DNA of 64,000 nucleotides. Source: Onchidella celtica (Eukaryota; Mollusca; Gastropoda; Systellommatophora; Onchidiidae). The position numbers and the translations under genes are program-made. Under the pieces are notes generated by a model, which was not told the origin of the DNA, did no database searches, and saw nothing but the letters and a program-made list of their open reading frames with translations. Within the stretch, counting starts at the first letter, position 1; each line of letters begins with the position of its first letter. This document shows positions 32,511-44,735 of this stretch, in pieces. The stretch lies in the NCBI GenBank assembly GCA_963931925.1, contig OZ007576.1, positions 18,720,811-18,784,810 on the forward strand, read 5' to 3'.

Positions 32511-33121
32511 CCACATAATAATAATCACGCGTAAACCGTGTCTTGTGACTGAATTACAAAAATGCGTTTATACCCTATCATGTTTTATTTCACCAAAACT
32601 TTTCCGATGGCGCTTTTGGACAATTTTGTTACCGTGACCTCTCCCCTCCCAGTTTCAAAATGGCAGCTGTTTTTGGATTTTCGGGAGGACTTCCGAATGC
32701 GTTCCATAGCTTTTATAACGTTATTGAACTTTACTCACCGTTATGCATTGTTGCAGACTTTACGACCAATTGTCACTTCACAATAATTTTTTAACCACAG
32801 ATGTTCATGGAACAATAGTACACTCCAAAAATGAGTCTGAACTGACAGAAAATCCGGGAGGAGTTCCATATGAGTTACACAACTTTAGTTGGAAACATAG
32901 GCCTATTTCATATACCGAGTGTTAACAGATTATTAGTTTTGCATTAACCAAAGAAATATATTACCAATAAAACCAACCTTATCCTCAATCCCAAATCTAT
33001 TATCAAACCTATTCCAACCTCATTATACTATCCGGAAGTGAAACTCAACTCGAGCTAACCTAACTAATGCAAAACTCCTCTTCTTTTTTCCCACGTGACT
33101 TAACCAAGACACCAGAAACAA
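32298..33121. other. non-coding stretch with a (GA)n run
   Basis: A (GA)n microsatellite lies at about 32466-32508. A 24-bp sequence at 32687-32710 is identical to 30561-30584 on the other side of the Merlin relic. Nothing else is recognised. Confidence 0.55.
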
Positions 33122-33505
33122 TAAGATGAGACACCTAACGCTTTTTGCGTGCGCAGATTTCGCACCGCCACCCAGCAACATCCGCCTAAGTAATGAACAA
33201 TGCAGTATTTTACAAAGCCAGATGGGGAAGATATTGAATTTTGTTCACTGTTCAGCAATCGCTATAGACCTTGATTGACGTTAATTTGTAATTTTAACTT
33301 CAATCGCTGTGGGAAAACTCTGGCTATTATTTTCTTTCTTTCTAGTGAGAGTACCAATGTAACAAATCAGCATCATTAATTTATCATTAAATCAAGCATT
33401 CTTTTCATGCTGTGCCCCATGGGCCCCGCCCCCGATCAGGGGGCAAAATGTGCGCACGATTTTCTTTAGAGGTGCGAAGAAGGGAGTGTCTCATCCTATC
33501 GTTTC
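33122..33505. mobile_element. ~385-bp inverted-repeat element, related to 48104-48503
   Basis: The ends carry AAGATGAGACAC on the left and GTGTCTCATCCT on the right, an inverted pair. The interior matches the copy at 48104-48503: TTTACAAAG, TGAATTTTGTTCACTGTTCA, CGCTGTGGGAAAACTCTGGCT, AGCATTCTTTTCAT, CCATGGG, GGTGCGAAGAA. Non-coding, so a non-autonomous DNA transposon. The superfamily is not assigned. Confidence 0.7.
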
Positions 33506-34664
33506 TAGTATCTTTGACTTAACCTCGTCGAAAACAGACTTCCCAATGTAAATTTCTGAGGCGATCAAGCAGCGCCATTCTTTAGAATAGGGGAACATTT
33601 ATTTGCCTTGTGATTCATAATACTCATGACCCAGCCCATTCGCCTACGATCATAAACTGATACAATTTCTAGTGCTCCACCTAAGCAGACAAACTTGGCT
33701 AACTTATAGTTATATTGATATTTGAAATTTATGCAAATTTAGAACTAGAACTTCGCTAAAACGCTGGCTGTAGACAACTGTAGTGTTAAACAGCTATCTG
33801 TGATACCCATAAATATAATGCGTTTTCATCATCCGGTGTAAGTGCTTTCCTTGAAACAAGCCAACGGTTTTCAAAATGTATAAGGCTGGCCCTGCTGATT
33901 GTGATTTTTCGTCCTTTTGTCATGAGAAAGGATCACCAAATTGGAAATTTATGAACTTAAATCAGACTTACCTTAAAATGCGGCCTTTGTAAGTGTTATT
34001 GTATTGTTGCTGTTTTCACTTTGAGCAGACCAGCACCAGGTGTGTTTTTTGTAATATTATGGCGCTGTCTGTTCTGCTTGGCCTCTTGTTGCACATTTGT
34101 AGCGTGAATTTTGCAATTGAGTAGACCTACATTGGAGCTCAAGTAGGTATTATATAAGTCGGTTCAAATCACAGAGCTCTGTTGATAGCTATTGTATAGC
34201 TCCGTAGTTCTGATTCACCGTTGGTTTCAAATCTTCGCATTCGTGTGGCAAATGTCAGAATGCATGAAATTTTAATAGCAGTTCACAATGGCGCGCGCTG
34301 ATTTTATACCCGGCTGTGACGCCAAGGTGAACACAGTTCATATGACTCTGCTATTTCGGCCATTGTAAATAAAGAACTCACGGAAAAACTCAGGATATCT
34401 GTTTGAGCTTACAACATACCCCGATTTCCTTGGTCTCACGAACTGTGACTTGAATGGTTTTCACATTTGACATGGTAAACTTGAGTCCTTTTGTTTAGCT
34501 GTATCATTTGTCATCTTCGAGTTCAGTTAACCTTTAGATTACTAAAACAGTGAAAGCTGGACTTCTGAAATCTTGTCGACATTTATATTTGTAATACCAT
34601 TTTTCATTTACATTTACGAGACCCGATGTGAATCTAAATTGTGATATTCAATTGCAATTCAATA
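33506..34664. other. non-coding stretch
   Basis: No recognisable gene or repeat structure. The short frames found here have no domain resemblance. Confidence 0.5.
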
Positions 34665-35398
34665 TCTATATTAATAAAAGTGAAACCTTACGACAATTGC
34701 AGCGCGCCTTTCGCTACTCCTCTGTTAATGCTGATTCGGTGGCCCTCAGATTTTATACAACGCTTAGTATAGACTGTCGTCGTGTCCCCGGCACAGAAAA
34801 TGAAAAAATAATTAATAACCCGCAGAACGTTTGTATCAGTTTCTAGGTTGCGACACATTGGCGTTCGGTCTATTTTTTCGGCAAATGTACGTAATTGAGA
34901 TTGGTTCCGGTATATGTATCACACTCACAAAACAACTTCCGGTAGGGCTGGTTTGGATGATGAGATTGAGCTCTAAGACTATGAAGTATGAAACTTTGTA
35001 TGTCTGTTCTCAATGTGCCTAGACCAGGAAAAAGAAAGGGTCTGGAATTGGGAGATTGACACGCGCTGCAGGGCCAAAAGTACAGGTTTGTGTTTTCAAT
35101 ATGCCTAGGAAAGTATCATAATATTTCTTTTCCATTAACACATGACGTTATCACTTCCTGCGATGTGCAAACAAACTAACCCGTGCGCAAATCATAGCCA
35201 TTATTTGACGGGTGCTGGCGGGACGCGCAGGACGTCAGTGCGCAAAGGGAGAGCAGTAAAACGTATCTAAAAACAAACAAGCAAACAAAAATAAAATAAA
35301 GCTAAAGGAACAGGCAAAATGAAGCAGGTCCATAATAATCACCCAGAACTGAAACTAATAAATCGATTTATCCCGGGCAGGGCCGGGAACTCAGCTAG
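34665..35398 (+). mobile_element. non-autonomous Helitron (734 bp)
   Basis: The 5' end reads TCTATATTAATAAAAGTGAAA-like, starting with TC directly after an A. The 3' end has a 6-bp-stem hairpin (TCCCGG at 35371-35376 and CCGGGA at 35383-35388), six bases, then CTAG at 35395-35398 followed by T. TC...hairpin-CTAG termini, insertion between A and T, and no target duplication are the defining Helitron features. There is no Rep/helicase coding sequence, so it depends on another element for movement. Confidence 0.8.
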
Positions 35399-35638
35399 TT
35401 ATTAATAATTGCGAACTAGATCTAAATAGGCCTACGTGCAACTTACGGAGTGGTAAAGGATTCTCTGCAATGCTGCGCCGATATTGATTGGGTTAAAGAA
35501 GACGTATGATGGCTTCAGTGACGTGCTGTTACATGTATTATCTATTTGGAACACCTTGCCTATCTCTTTGAGATTCGCTGGCAGTGCTGCCATTTTCAAG
35601 ACGGGGTTAAAAACATTTATTTGAGAAATATCCATAGT

Positions 35639-35640
<2 letters not shown>

Positions 35641-35675
<35 letters not shown>

Positions 35676-35777
35676 TGCCAGCTGGCCGTTTATGTGTACG
35701 TGTGTGTGTGTGCATATATTCCATCATGTTATTGTAAAGCACCTTGAGGCATGGCTAAAGGCGCTATATAAATCTAC

Positions 35778-35815
<38 letters not shown>

Positions 35816-35817
35816 CC
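35641..35817 (+). repeat. (GT)n microsatellite and LINE-type 3' tail
   Basis: A (GT)n run at 35641-35673 is followed by ATTGTAAAGCACCTTGAGGC, AAAGGCGCTATATAAAT and (TTA)12. This 3' tail is typical of CR1/L2-like LINEs and the SINEs they mobilise. The same tail type is at 60308-60393. Confidence 0.75.
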
Positions 35818-36122
35818 GAGACAGGATACCGAGACCGTTCAATTCGCCAAATTTTTCATGAAATCAATTATTCAATTTCATTGTGTATTCTAACTTAATT
35901 GTATAAATATAATTATTGTTGTTTAACTCGGGTTAAAACATCGAACTGAACAGGGTCACGACTTTAATGGTTATGGGCAAATCAAGGCGGTTACATTATT
36001 GTATGATTATAATTAATAAATAATATACTGTCTACTCATTTTGTCAGATTATGGTGGGGCGCATGTTGTTGTTTTTTTTTAATTGAAATGGGGCGTGGGA
36101 CAAAAAAAGGTTGAGACACACT

Positions 36123-36188
36123 GGGTGAAATAGTTTAGATCTACATGTAGTTGTAAAGAAATAGTTTAGATCTACATGTAGTTGTATG
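36123..36188. repeat. 32-bp tandem duplication
   Basis: Two adjacent copies of AGAAATAGTTTAGATCTACA-TGTAGTTGTA. The inner word TAGATCTACATGTAG is nearly palindromic. Confidence 0.85.
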
Positions 36189-36199
36189 AGAAATGTACG

Positions 36200-36590
36200 A
36201 AAAGCTTTGCTCTATGCCTGGAAATGTTTTTATTTCCGAGCCCCGAACTGGAGCTATCGGGATATTATTATTAAGAGTAATCCATAGCCGTGTTTTGGAG
36301 GACGAAACAACAGATCATTCATGAATATCATTCCTATTGTTTCATACCACTAATTCCTGCCAAATTAATTTGTATATAGATTATTAAATGTAATTTTCAT
36401 TATGGAGAAAAATGAAAGAGAAGTAATGTATTAATACAGTTGTGAACTAAGGTACATTCCCCCTCTCAGTCATGCTTTCGGATATAAAGAGAAAAACCAG
36501 GGTGGAGTTCATCGATTTTTACTTTAAAAAAATGAGTATCTTTCTGCTGGATTTAATCACAAATAAATGATCAAATGGATGTTTTAATTC
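36200..36590 (+). repeat. interspersed repeat, ~390 bp, paired with 46180-46550
   Basis: Shared ordered words are TGCCTGGAAA, TTTATTTCCGAG, TCATTCCTATTG, TCATACCACTAATT, GTAATTTTCATTAT, AGTATTAATAC-like, CTCTCAGTCAT, CTTTC(T/A)GCTGGATTTAA and CACAAATAAATGATCAAATG. Both copies have the same orientation and lie on the left side of an arylsulfatase gene, so either a mobile repeat or part of an old gene-cluster duplication is possible. Confidence 0.7.
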
Positions 36591-37689
36591 ATTTCAAATT
36601 TCACAAATTTTAATGTTTTAAAATAACAGAAAAGACGTGATAGGAACAACCAAAATAATAGTAATTCAGATTGTCACAAAGCACTTCCATACACGATAGC
36701 ATCTCACTTAAGTCCATCGGCCTTTGCTGAGTAAGGAGGGTATCTTACCAAGCCCAGAACGGCATAGTCCGCGGCTGACAGACAAGATGTGCACACCATA
36801 GTTTTCTTAGTAAATCCCGGAAGACCCTACCATACAAAGCCAGGTCAGACACAATCAGCTTCTGCCAGTACTTCTTGTGTATACACTTTGCTGGCAGCAA
36901 CTGGCTATGATGTTCCTGGATTAGTATGATACCGTCCCAAGATTACACATCAAGAATGAGTCAGCCAAAGCTCAGTGTTGAAAACAAAGACATCTGAATT
37001 CATTTTTTTTTTCAAATTTACTTATGTTGAAACGGAAGAAAATCACACGGAGATACGTTACATGTCATAATAGGTAATAGATTATTGGCCATTACAAAAT
37101 CCCAATATATTAGCATTAGGTGCCGACCACTTCTGGTGACTGACGGTGAAAATCCACAAGATATAGCTGTCATGAAGGGCATAAACTGTGGCACTCGTAA
37201 AAATCAGCAAGAATCAAATAAAGACACAAGAGGATGGGTTTGGGGTTACAGGGAAAGATGGGGCGGGGGAGGGGGGGGGGGTTTGAATTTCAAATAAAGC
37301 AAAATTACTCAACAAAATACAATGATGGCGTAGCAATACAGTTTCCAATAAAATCATTTGTTAACCGACTCCAAATCGCCACTGCTCTACGATAACAGCA
37401 TGTTATGTTAGACTCATGCCCAAAGGAAACTGTCGGTTCATTGCATGCTTGAGCATGGGGGCTATCATACAGTATTAGAGAAAAATAAATGCCTTAATAG
37501 GCCCATGTAATAATTCAATAGAATCATTACGACATAAGTCACCAAACATCAGAAAAGAAGCAGCTTATTATTAGTATCCCAAAAGAGTCAGAAACGACTT
37601 ATGCCATTAGTGAAGAGCAGTGACGAAATGGTAAAAAGAAAATAATCATGATAGAGCCTGAACAGTGTCAAGAACTGTCCGTGAGACCA
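36591..37689. other. 3' flank of the minus-strand arylsulfatase gene
   Basis: Non-coding. It includes a poly-G run (37263-37281) and the short repeat at 37505-37625 that is related to 3470-3660. No polyadenylation signal could be assigned with confidence. Confidence 0.45.
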
Positions 37690-39207
37690 TCATTCCCACG
37701 GACTCCAGACACCACCGTGCAGAGCTGGGTCACACCTCGGATCTGGTGCAGGGTATCTGCAAGGCACGGCTGTGTCGTTGATGGCAACCAACATATCCAG
37801 CATTTGTTTCACAACACCAGGCCTGGCATCAGACAAGTCATTGTGTTCTGTAGGATCTTCAGTGATGTTAAACAGCCACACATTTTTCACATCTCTGCCA
37901 GACTCCTCGGGTTCCGGTGTGAAACGCAGGGAATATTTCGGCTCCGGTACCCAGCTGCCGTTGAAAGGATCGCCTGTAATCAATTTGTAATCGCCCACTC
38001 GGATGGCAGCTCGTACACTAGTATCCCAGGTATTTTTGTATTTAGGGGCACCTTTCTTTGGTGTTAGAGGATCGATATTATGAAGCAAGACATGCCGTTT
38101 ACTTGGTGAGCCTTCAGAGATGGTTTCCCATTGATCGAAACCATCCAATGGTTTTGTGCCATTCAGAGTGCCGCCCCCGAGAGTGACAAGCGTAGGGAAC
38201 CAATCAGAGACGTGAATAAGTTCACGGTTGATAACTCCAGTGGGTTTCAGGGCTCCACCAGACACGAATCCCACTCCATGTAAACCACCTTCCCATAACG
38301 AATGTTTCCACCCACGGAGAGGATAGTTGTTACCCCCTTGGTGAATCTCCCCGCCGTTATCTGTAGAAAAGACCAGAATAGTATCATCCCAAAGTCCAGC
38401 TTTTTCAAGAGCATTGGTGACGTTAGCTACGCCTTCGTCCAACGCTGACACCATGCCGGCGAACGTTCGCCTGTTGTCATCTTGAATATGTTCGTATTTC
38501 TTCACATACTGATCTGGGACCTCGAGCGGAGCATGAACTGATTGAAACGCTAAGTACAGGAACAGAGGTCGATTTGGATCGTGGGATTGGATGACCTTGG
38601 TAGCTTGGTCAGTGAAGGCAAAAGCCGAGTATGTCCCGTTCATTGACCATACGGGTCCGTTTTGGTCGTGGAAGTCGAGAAAAGGCTTTCTTTTATAGGG
38701 GACAGTATGTGTGTAGTAATCTTCGGCGGCTGAAAAATATCCAAAATATGTGTCAAATCCACGATTCCAAGGGAGATACGCCTCTTTGTAGAATCCAAGA
38801 TGCCATTTTCCTACCATATGTGTGGCGTAACCGGCGTCTTTCAATTTATTGGCCATGGTTGGACTGTCAAGGGGGAGTCCATTTGGCTGAGCACTGCTAA
38901 TGACTCCGTGTTGCAGACCTGTATGTATTTGGTATCTCCCAGACATCAGCTGACTACGTGTTGGCGTACAGATCGGTTGGACATAATAATTCTCTAATCT
39001 CACGCCACTTTTGGCCAGGGTGTCCAGAGTTGGGGTTTCGATTTCTGATCCGTGATAACCGATGTCGTTGTAACCAAAGTCGTCGGCTAGGACAAATACG
39101 ATATGAGGCCTGGTCGCCTTCAATTTCTCTCTGGCAGCAAAGGTACCATAGCCAGATAGAACACAGACACAGTATATCAGAAGAACAGCAAAGCCCTGCC
39201 TAGTCAT
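37690..39207 (-). CDS. arylsulfatase B-like enzyme, 505 residues (copy 1)
   Basis: Predicted to hydrolyse sulfate esters, by family the 4-sulfate of N-acetylgalactosamine in chondroitin/dermatan sulfate. A secretory signal spans residues 1-24. Metal-binding ADDFGYND is at 41-48, and the formylglycine motif CTPTR is at 80-84 (catalytic Cys80) followed by SQLMSGRYQIHTGLQH as in ARSB. GKWHLG is at 133-138, QSVHAP at 222-227, STDNGG at 281-286 with the Asp-Asn metal ligands, and Lys301 follows. The C-terminus CRYPAPDPRCDP...GVWSPWE is also ARSB-like, so the gene is full length. The whole coding region is one exon, with an acceptor-like CAACAG ending at 39216, eight bases before the ATG. Real substrate unknown. 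The gene looks functional. Confidence 0.93.
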   Translation of the reverse strand: MTRQGFAVLLIYCVCVLSGYGTFAAREKLKATRPHIVFVLADDFGYNDIGYHGSEIETPTLDTLAKSGVRLENYYVQPICTPTRSQLMSGRYQIHTGLQHGVISSAQPNGLPLDSPTMANKLKDAGYATHMVGKWHLGFYKEAYLPWNRGFDTYFGYFSAAEDYYTHTVPYKRKPFLDFHDQNGPVWSMNGTYSAFAFTDQATKVIQSHDPNRPLFLYLAFQSVHAPLEVPDQYVKKYEHIQDDNRRTFAGMVSALDEGVANVTNALEKAGLWDDTILVFSTDNGGEIHQGGNNYPLRGWKHSLWEGGLHGVGFVSGGALKPTGVINRELIHVSDWFPTLVTLGGGTLNGTKPLDGFDQWETISEGSPSKRHVLLHNIDPLTPKKGAPKYKNTWDTSVRAAIRVGDYKLITGDPFNGSWVPEPKYSLRFTPEPEESGRDVKNVWLFNITEDPTEHNDLSDARPGVVKQMLDMLVAINDTAVPCRYPAPDPRCDPALHGGVWSPWE

Positions 39208-39303
39208 CTTCTGGCACTGTTGAGTATAGAGCCGAATAAAGGATACGTTATTTCATAATTTATTTCATGATGCAGCAACATACTTAACCTTAGAATTATT
39301 CCA
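39208..39303 (-). promoter_or_regulatory. short 5' flank of arylsulfatase copy 1, probable intron 3' end
   Basis: On the minus strand the sequence just before the ATG is TATACTCAACAG|TGCCAGAAG, a plausible 3' splice site. The 5' non-coding exon is not recognised. If present it would lie beyond the tetranucleotide block. Confidence 0.45.
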
Positions 39304-40217
<914 letters not shown>

Positions 40218-41104
40218 GCATCATGCCCACCCCCTATTTCTCTCTCTCTTTCTCCATATCAGTCTGCCTCTCCCTCTATCCCATCCAGATATACTTTAAC
40301 ATTAATTTTGTTCTCGTGGCACTAGACCTTAGATTTTAATGTTGTTCATGGATACTGAAATTTGTCAAATTAAAGTTTTACAAAATGCAAAATTACTTGC
40401 TATTTGAGTGGACCACACATCAATGTCTATTTCCTTTTCGTGACAAGTATGTTTTTTCAATTTCTCCTCTCTTTGTCTCCTTTTCCTTCATGTTATTATT
40501 ATTATTATTATTACAGCTATTTGACTAAGTTACATTAATTTTTGCTAGTTTTGGTCTGGGCACTAGACACCATTTAATGTCTTTGGTTGCCACCAGTGCA
40601 AAAAGAATTTGAAATTCATTAGGCGCATCGGATTTAATTAATTAACTGTTATTGCTTTAGTGTGTCGAGAAAACAATGGTCTCTGATCACCCAGTGCCAT
40701 TGTAAGAAGTTTAAAAAACAACAACTCACCAATAACGCCTCGGATCAGCACAAACACTTGCAAACAGACTTGTTGACTCTGCAACGTCCGACCCTTACAT
40801 TGACAAGTCTACTTGATGTATGTAGGCTACACTGCTGTCTTAAGCATCTTTCGTTATCTCTGAGTAGCCAAAAAAAATCGCGAGCTTAGTTCTTGTTTGT
40901 TTCAACTCCACTTTTTGCACAACTGGGAAGATGAGAAGAAGTTAGAATAAATCAGAATTAGGACGAAAAACTTTTGAAGTGTGACAACGCATTGTGAACA
41001 AGTGTCAAATGTGTTTTGTTATACCTCTTCTACATACTAAACGTTTTTTTCGCACTGTTTTTTTTTTTTTCCCTTTCTGAAAATGGGAATAGAACAAGAC
41101 TGTT
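40218..41104. other. non-coding stretch
   Basis: It contains TC-rich sequence and a (TTA)n run at 40496-40513. No gene or element recognised. Confidence 0.5.
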
Positions 41105-41417
41105 GTTGTTATAAGTGCTTACGCACCAAAAGCGTTTTGGGCTAGGGGCGCTTACGTATACGTACATCCGAAACCCCGTCCTTATCCTCAACCCTAAAAT
41201 CTTTTCGAATGGCTAACCCTGCCCCTTACCCCTTCAACCAAAAAAAAAAAAACAGGAGGAAAACAAAAAGAAAATCTGAAAGAATAATTAATCAAGGCTG
41301 TCATTAGGAGTATTTCGGGAAGAGCTCTCTGGCTCTGGAGTCACAAAAGGCTTTAGAATTATTATGTGCCCCTAGCACAAAAAATAAACCTGGGGGTACG
41401 TAAGTATTTGTAACAAG
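41105..41417. mobile_element. inverted-repeat element, family of three (313 bp)
   Basis: The ends are GTTGTTATAAGTGCTTACG and, inverted, CTTGTTACAAATACTTACG. The interior shares AACAGGAGGAAAACAAAAAG, AAAATCTGAAAGAATAATTA, CATTTCGGGA-like and GAGTCACAAAAGGCTT with 45736-46029 (inverted) and 61422-61662. Non-coding, so MITE-like. Superfamily not assigned. Confidence 0.8.
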
Positions 41418-41837
41418 ATTCGATAGTGTGATGTTTGTCCTTGTACTTTGGTCAATTAAATAAGATCCCAGGCTCGACCTTTGATGGATATCTAATATTG
41501 GGCCTGTTTCCGATCTAACAGGCTACTGTGTATCTTTAAGAACAACTACTTTATAAACTGTAAGAGCCAAAACAGTGAACCATATGAACTGATAGCTGAA
41601 GTACTTTTTCTACATGACAGAATGGTTGATAATGATTAAGTCATGAGCTCCTGATAACATGCAATATGTCATTTTTATGCCTATCGGTTTCGATGCTCGC
41701 TGAGCTAAGCATAAATTTCTAGTTACATATTTGATGCTTGTCTTTTTTTTTCTGTTTTTTTTTTCTTCTTCTTTTGGGGTGGGTGTGGTGGGTATTACTT
41801 TGTTTTGTTTTATCCTTTTTTATTGGGGGAGGGAGTG

Positions 41838-42145
41838 GGTACACTCCATAGGTACACTCCATAGGTACACTCCATAGGTACACTCCATAGGTACACTCCA
41901 TAGGTACACTCCATAGGTACACTCCATAGGTACACTCCATAGGTACACTCCATAGGTACACTCCATAGGTACACTCCATAGGTACACTCCATAGGTACAC
42001 TCCATAGGTACACTCCATAGGTACACTCCATAGGTACACTCCATAGGTACACTCCATAGGTACACTCCATAGGTACACTCCATAGGTACACTCCATAGGT
42101 ACACTCCATAGGTACACTCCATAGGTACACTCCATAGGTACACTC
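41838..42145. repeat. 13-bp minisatellite, ~24 near-perfect units
   Basis: Uninterrupted repeats of GGTACACTCCATA. Since 13 is not a multiple of three, three units code for the same 13-residue peptide in every frame of the minus strand, which explains three overlapping open frames there. I do not regard them as genes. Confidence 0.97.
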
Positions 42146-42439
42146 TCATTGTCTGCTCATTTGCTATTTTTGTTATTTTTCTTTTAGTTTGAAAAATGTT
42201 CCAACCTTGAAAAAGATTGAGCATGGGGTGAAATAGGGTGGCGTGGGTGGGGAAAGGGGTAAATGAAGCCCATTGAGCCCAGAGTGTGAGGCAACAGATA
42301 ATTTTGTTAGCATTGGAGGCAAAAAAAATAAAAATGTATTATTTGTCTCAGAAGAGAAACATTAGTCATAGAAATAGCTGTTGGAATTCTGGTGGAAACA
42401 AAATAACAGTAGCTTAAAGTACAATGGAAAAAAGGAAAG

Positions 42440-42895
42440 ATGTGGATCGAATTTGTATTTGTATTTTGTATTTTGTATTTGTATGCTACTTTAATCCCCT
42501 TTGGGAAATTTGCCTTTGTGTCACTGCAGCCCTCTTACAACTGGAACAGGCACGTCGTCGCCACAGTGCAGCGCCGGTCGGCGGGGTTTTTTGGGGGGTG
42601 GGGGGGGGGTGGTAGGGATAAATTTATCTGATTTTGCCAGGGCAGCAGCCTGTTCGGCCTGATTTTTTCGATTTCCAACTGCCAAGGTATCTTTAACGTG
42701 CGCAACGTGCACACGGGCTCTCCGAATTTTTTCATCCTTATCCGAGAAGACTAGGTACTCGATCCTACTCCCCCAATAGAATCAGGGACACGAAAATATG
42801 AGAAAAATTCCAAACTCCCAACATGCCTGCACCGACCGGGTTTTGAACCCGGGACCCTTGGCATGAGAGGCAAGCACCTTGCCTATAGATCATCT
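42440..42895 (-). mobile_element. tRNA-derived SINE with poly-C segment, minus-strand copy
   Basis: On the minus strand the tRNA-like head GATCTATAGGCAAGGTGCTT, CCTCTCATGCC and a B-box-like GGTTCAAAACC (42839-42849) lead into GGTCGGTGCAGGCATGTTGG, TAGGATCGAG, ACCTAGTCTTCTC, GTGTGCACGTTGCGCA, AAGATACCTTG. A poly-C tract and CTGCACTGTGGCGA follow, with a tail of ATTTTGT repeats. The same family, in plus orientation, is at 51284-51670. Confidence 0.85.
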
Positions 42896-43204
42896 TGTCA
42901 ATGTCCAGTTTATCCCAAATCACATGTAAAACGCGAACGCTCAGATCTTTTTTATCGCTTAGTTTGACTTGGAAATGGGCTGTTTTTATGAGGAGATAAT
43001 GTATTTCTGTCGGGAATCATGCGTATATACTTCCATGACTGTTGTTTGGGGACTGTAGAGTCTTACATTATGAGCTATAACCGAGCAGTGAACACAGTTA
43101 AATATTTTCTCTATTGGCTTTATGATTAGACAATGGTTCCTGTATATTCAAATGTCCAATTTCCTCTCCGTCTGGACAGTTATTCAATATTTTTCACTTC
43201 TCTA

Positions 43205-44735
43205 CAGCTCCATCTCATCAGCTGAACTACAGAGACGGATATAAGCCCTGGAAATGAGATGCTACCGTAAGATCCTGAACATCTCATACAAAGACCATAA
43301 TTATCACGAATGAAGAAGTTAGCAACAGGATCATAAGAGCTGGTGGACCCTACGATGACCTGCTCTCAGTGGTGAAAAGCAGAAAGCTGCAGTGGTACGG
43401 ACCTGTGTCAAGATCCAATGGGCTTGCTAAGACCATCTTGCAGGGTACCGTACTAGGAGGGAGAAAGAGAGGTAGACAGAGGAAGAGATGGTGTCACGAT
43501 TAAGGTTGATGACCTTGTACGCCACGAGTATAGAGGGGGTAAACTTAGTAGGGGAGAAGGGGAGTTTTTAAGTTGTTGACTAGCATGAAAGATTACTATC
43601 ACGAGGAAGGTCGGTGGCCTTGTGCGCCACGAGTCTAGAGGGGTGAGCTTAGCAGGGGAAAACACGGTTTTTAACATTGTTGACGAGCGTGAATAGATAC
43701 ACGACTCGCTTTGAACTAGTCGCGTGTGCAAAGACCTCGGGAGTATAAGTAGAGGAAAAGCTCGACACACGTGGTTCCCAAGTTATTCATTCCTAAAGGA
43801 AGACGCAGAATTTATCGGTCCGGGCGACAAGTGGAAGGTCGTGCCAGTGGGGACCAGAAGTGTTAGGTGTGTGAGGGATCCATGATGTTTACATTTATTT
43901 CCCAATAAGAAGAATTTATCGGTCCGGGCGACAAGTGGAAGGTCGTGCCATGGGGACCAGAAGTTGAGGAGTCCTGATGATAGGATGGGAACCCTTCAGG
44001 AGCTCGTGATTTACGATGGCGGGTGTGAACCGTCGATGTGCTGTGTGTTTGCAGAAGTTGAAGAGTCCTGAGGACGGGGTGATGAGAACCCCTCAAGGAG
44101 CTAGTAATCTACGATGGCGGGTGTGAACTGTGTGTTCTTATTTGTGTGAAGCCAGGGGCGTCTGTTTCCCCTTTTATCGTCGAAGTTAGAGATCTAGAAA
44201 GGATCGTGTGAACTCTGGAGACGTGAAACTGCATCAACGAGGAGGGCAGCTGTTGACAGAGACTATTAAGTATACGTAAATAAGTTTATGGATCGTGGCC
44301 TTTAGATCTAGATGTGAAACGGGGAATAGAGAATAGCCATGATCCCCAAGAGTAAATTTGAAATATCTCTGTTTTTGTGATTATGTATGTGATTATCATG
44401 AGTTGAATGTTTTGACATAAGTCTTGTCTTGCATTTATAATTAAATATCGTTTAATTTAAATTTCACTCCATGTGTCCGTTGATCGCTGGTCTGCTTGCT
44501 TGGCTTGTTAGCTGGGTTTGAAAGGTAAATAAGTTAGGTACTCATCACACACGTGGTCGTGACCATCTTCACGCACGTGATCGTGACAATGGGAAGGCAA
44601 CATCAAAGAATGGACAGGCTTGACCTTCGCTAACTCACAGCGAGCTACTTAGGACAGAGACCGATGGAGGAGAATCGTCCGAAAATCATCAGTGGTGACT
44701 CAACAACCCCACCCCGGGGGTTAAGAAATCGGAAC
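43205..44735 (+). pseudogene. LINE reverse transcriptase C-terminal fragment, split by an LTR
   Basis: Frames before and after the insertion at 43492-44588 join into one C-terminal tail: MRCYRKILNISYKDH, TNEEVSNRIIRAGGPYDDLL, VVKSRKLQWYGPVSRSNGLA, GGRKRGRQRKRW, then beyond the LTR EGNIKEWTGLTFA, RDRWRRIVRKSSVVTQ. This is the 'RKLQWYGHVSR..GLAKTILQG' type of non-LTR retrotransposon C-terminus common in marine invertebrates. It has at least one frameshift (near 43305) and stops, so it is dead. Clade uncertain. Confidence 0.75.
43492..44588 (+). mobile_element. solo LTR of an LTR retrotransposon, 1097 bp
   Basis: It begins TGTCACGAT and ends ATCGTGACA, a perfect 9-bp inverted terminus of the TG...CA type. 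It is flanked by a 4-bp duplication ATGG (43488-43491 and 44589-44592). Removing one ATGG and the insert restores the interrupted LINE frame. A promoter-like TATAAGTAG lies at about 43743. Inside are two diverged ~110-bp direct repeats at the 5' end and a repeated GGTCCGGGCGACAAGTGGAA module. Only one LTR and no gag-pol are present, so internal recombination removed the rest. Confidence 0.85.

Noticed and set aside
41719..42224. Three overlapping minus-strand frames repeating MECTYGVYLWSVP
   Set aside because: They are translations of a 13-bp minisatellite, whose period makes all frames identical. There is no gene context.
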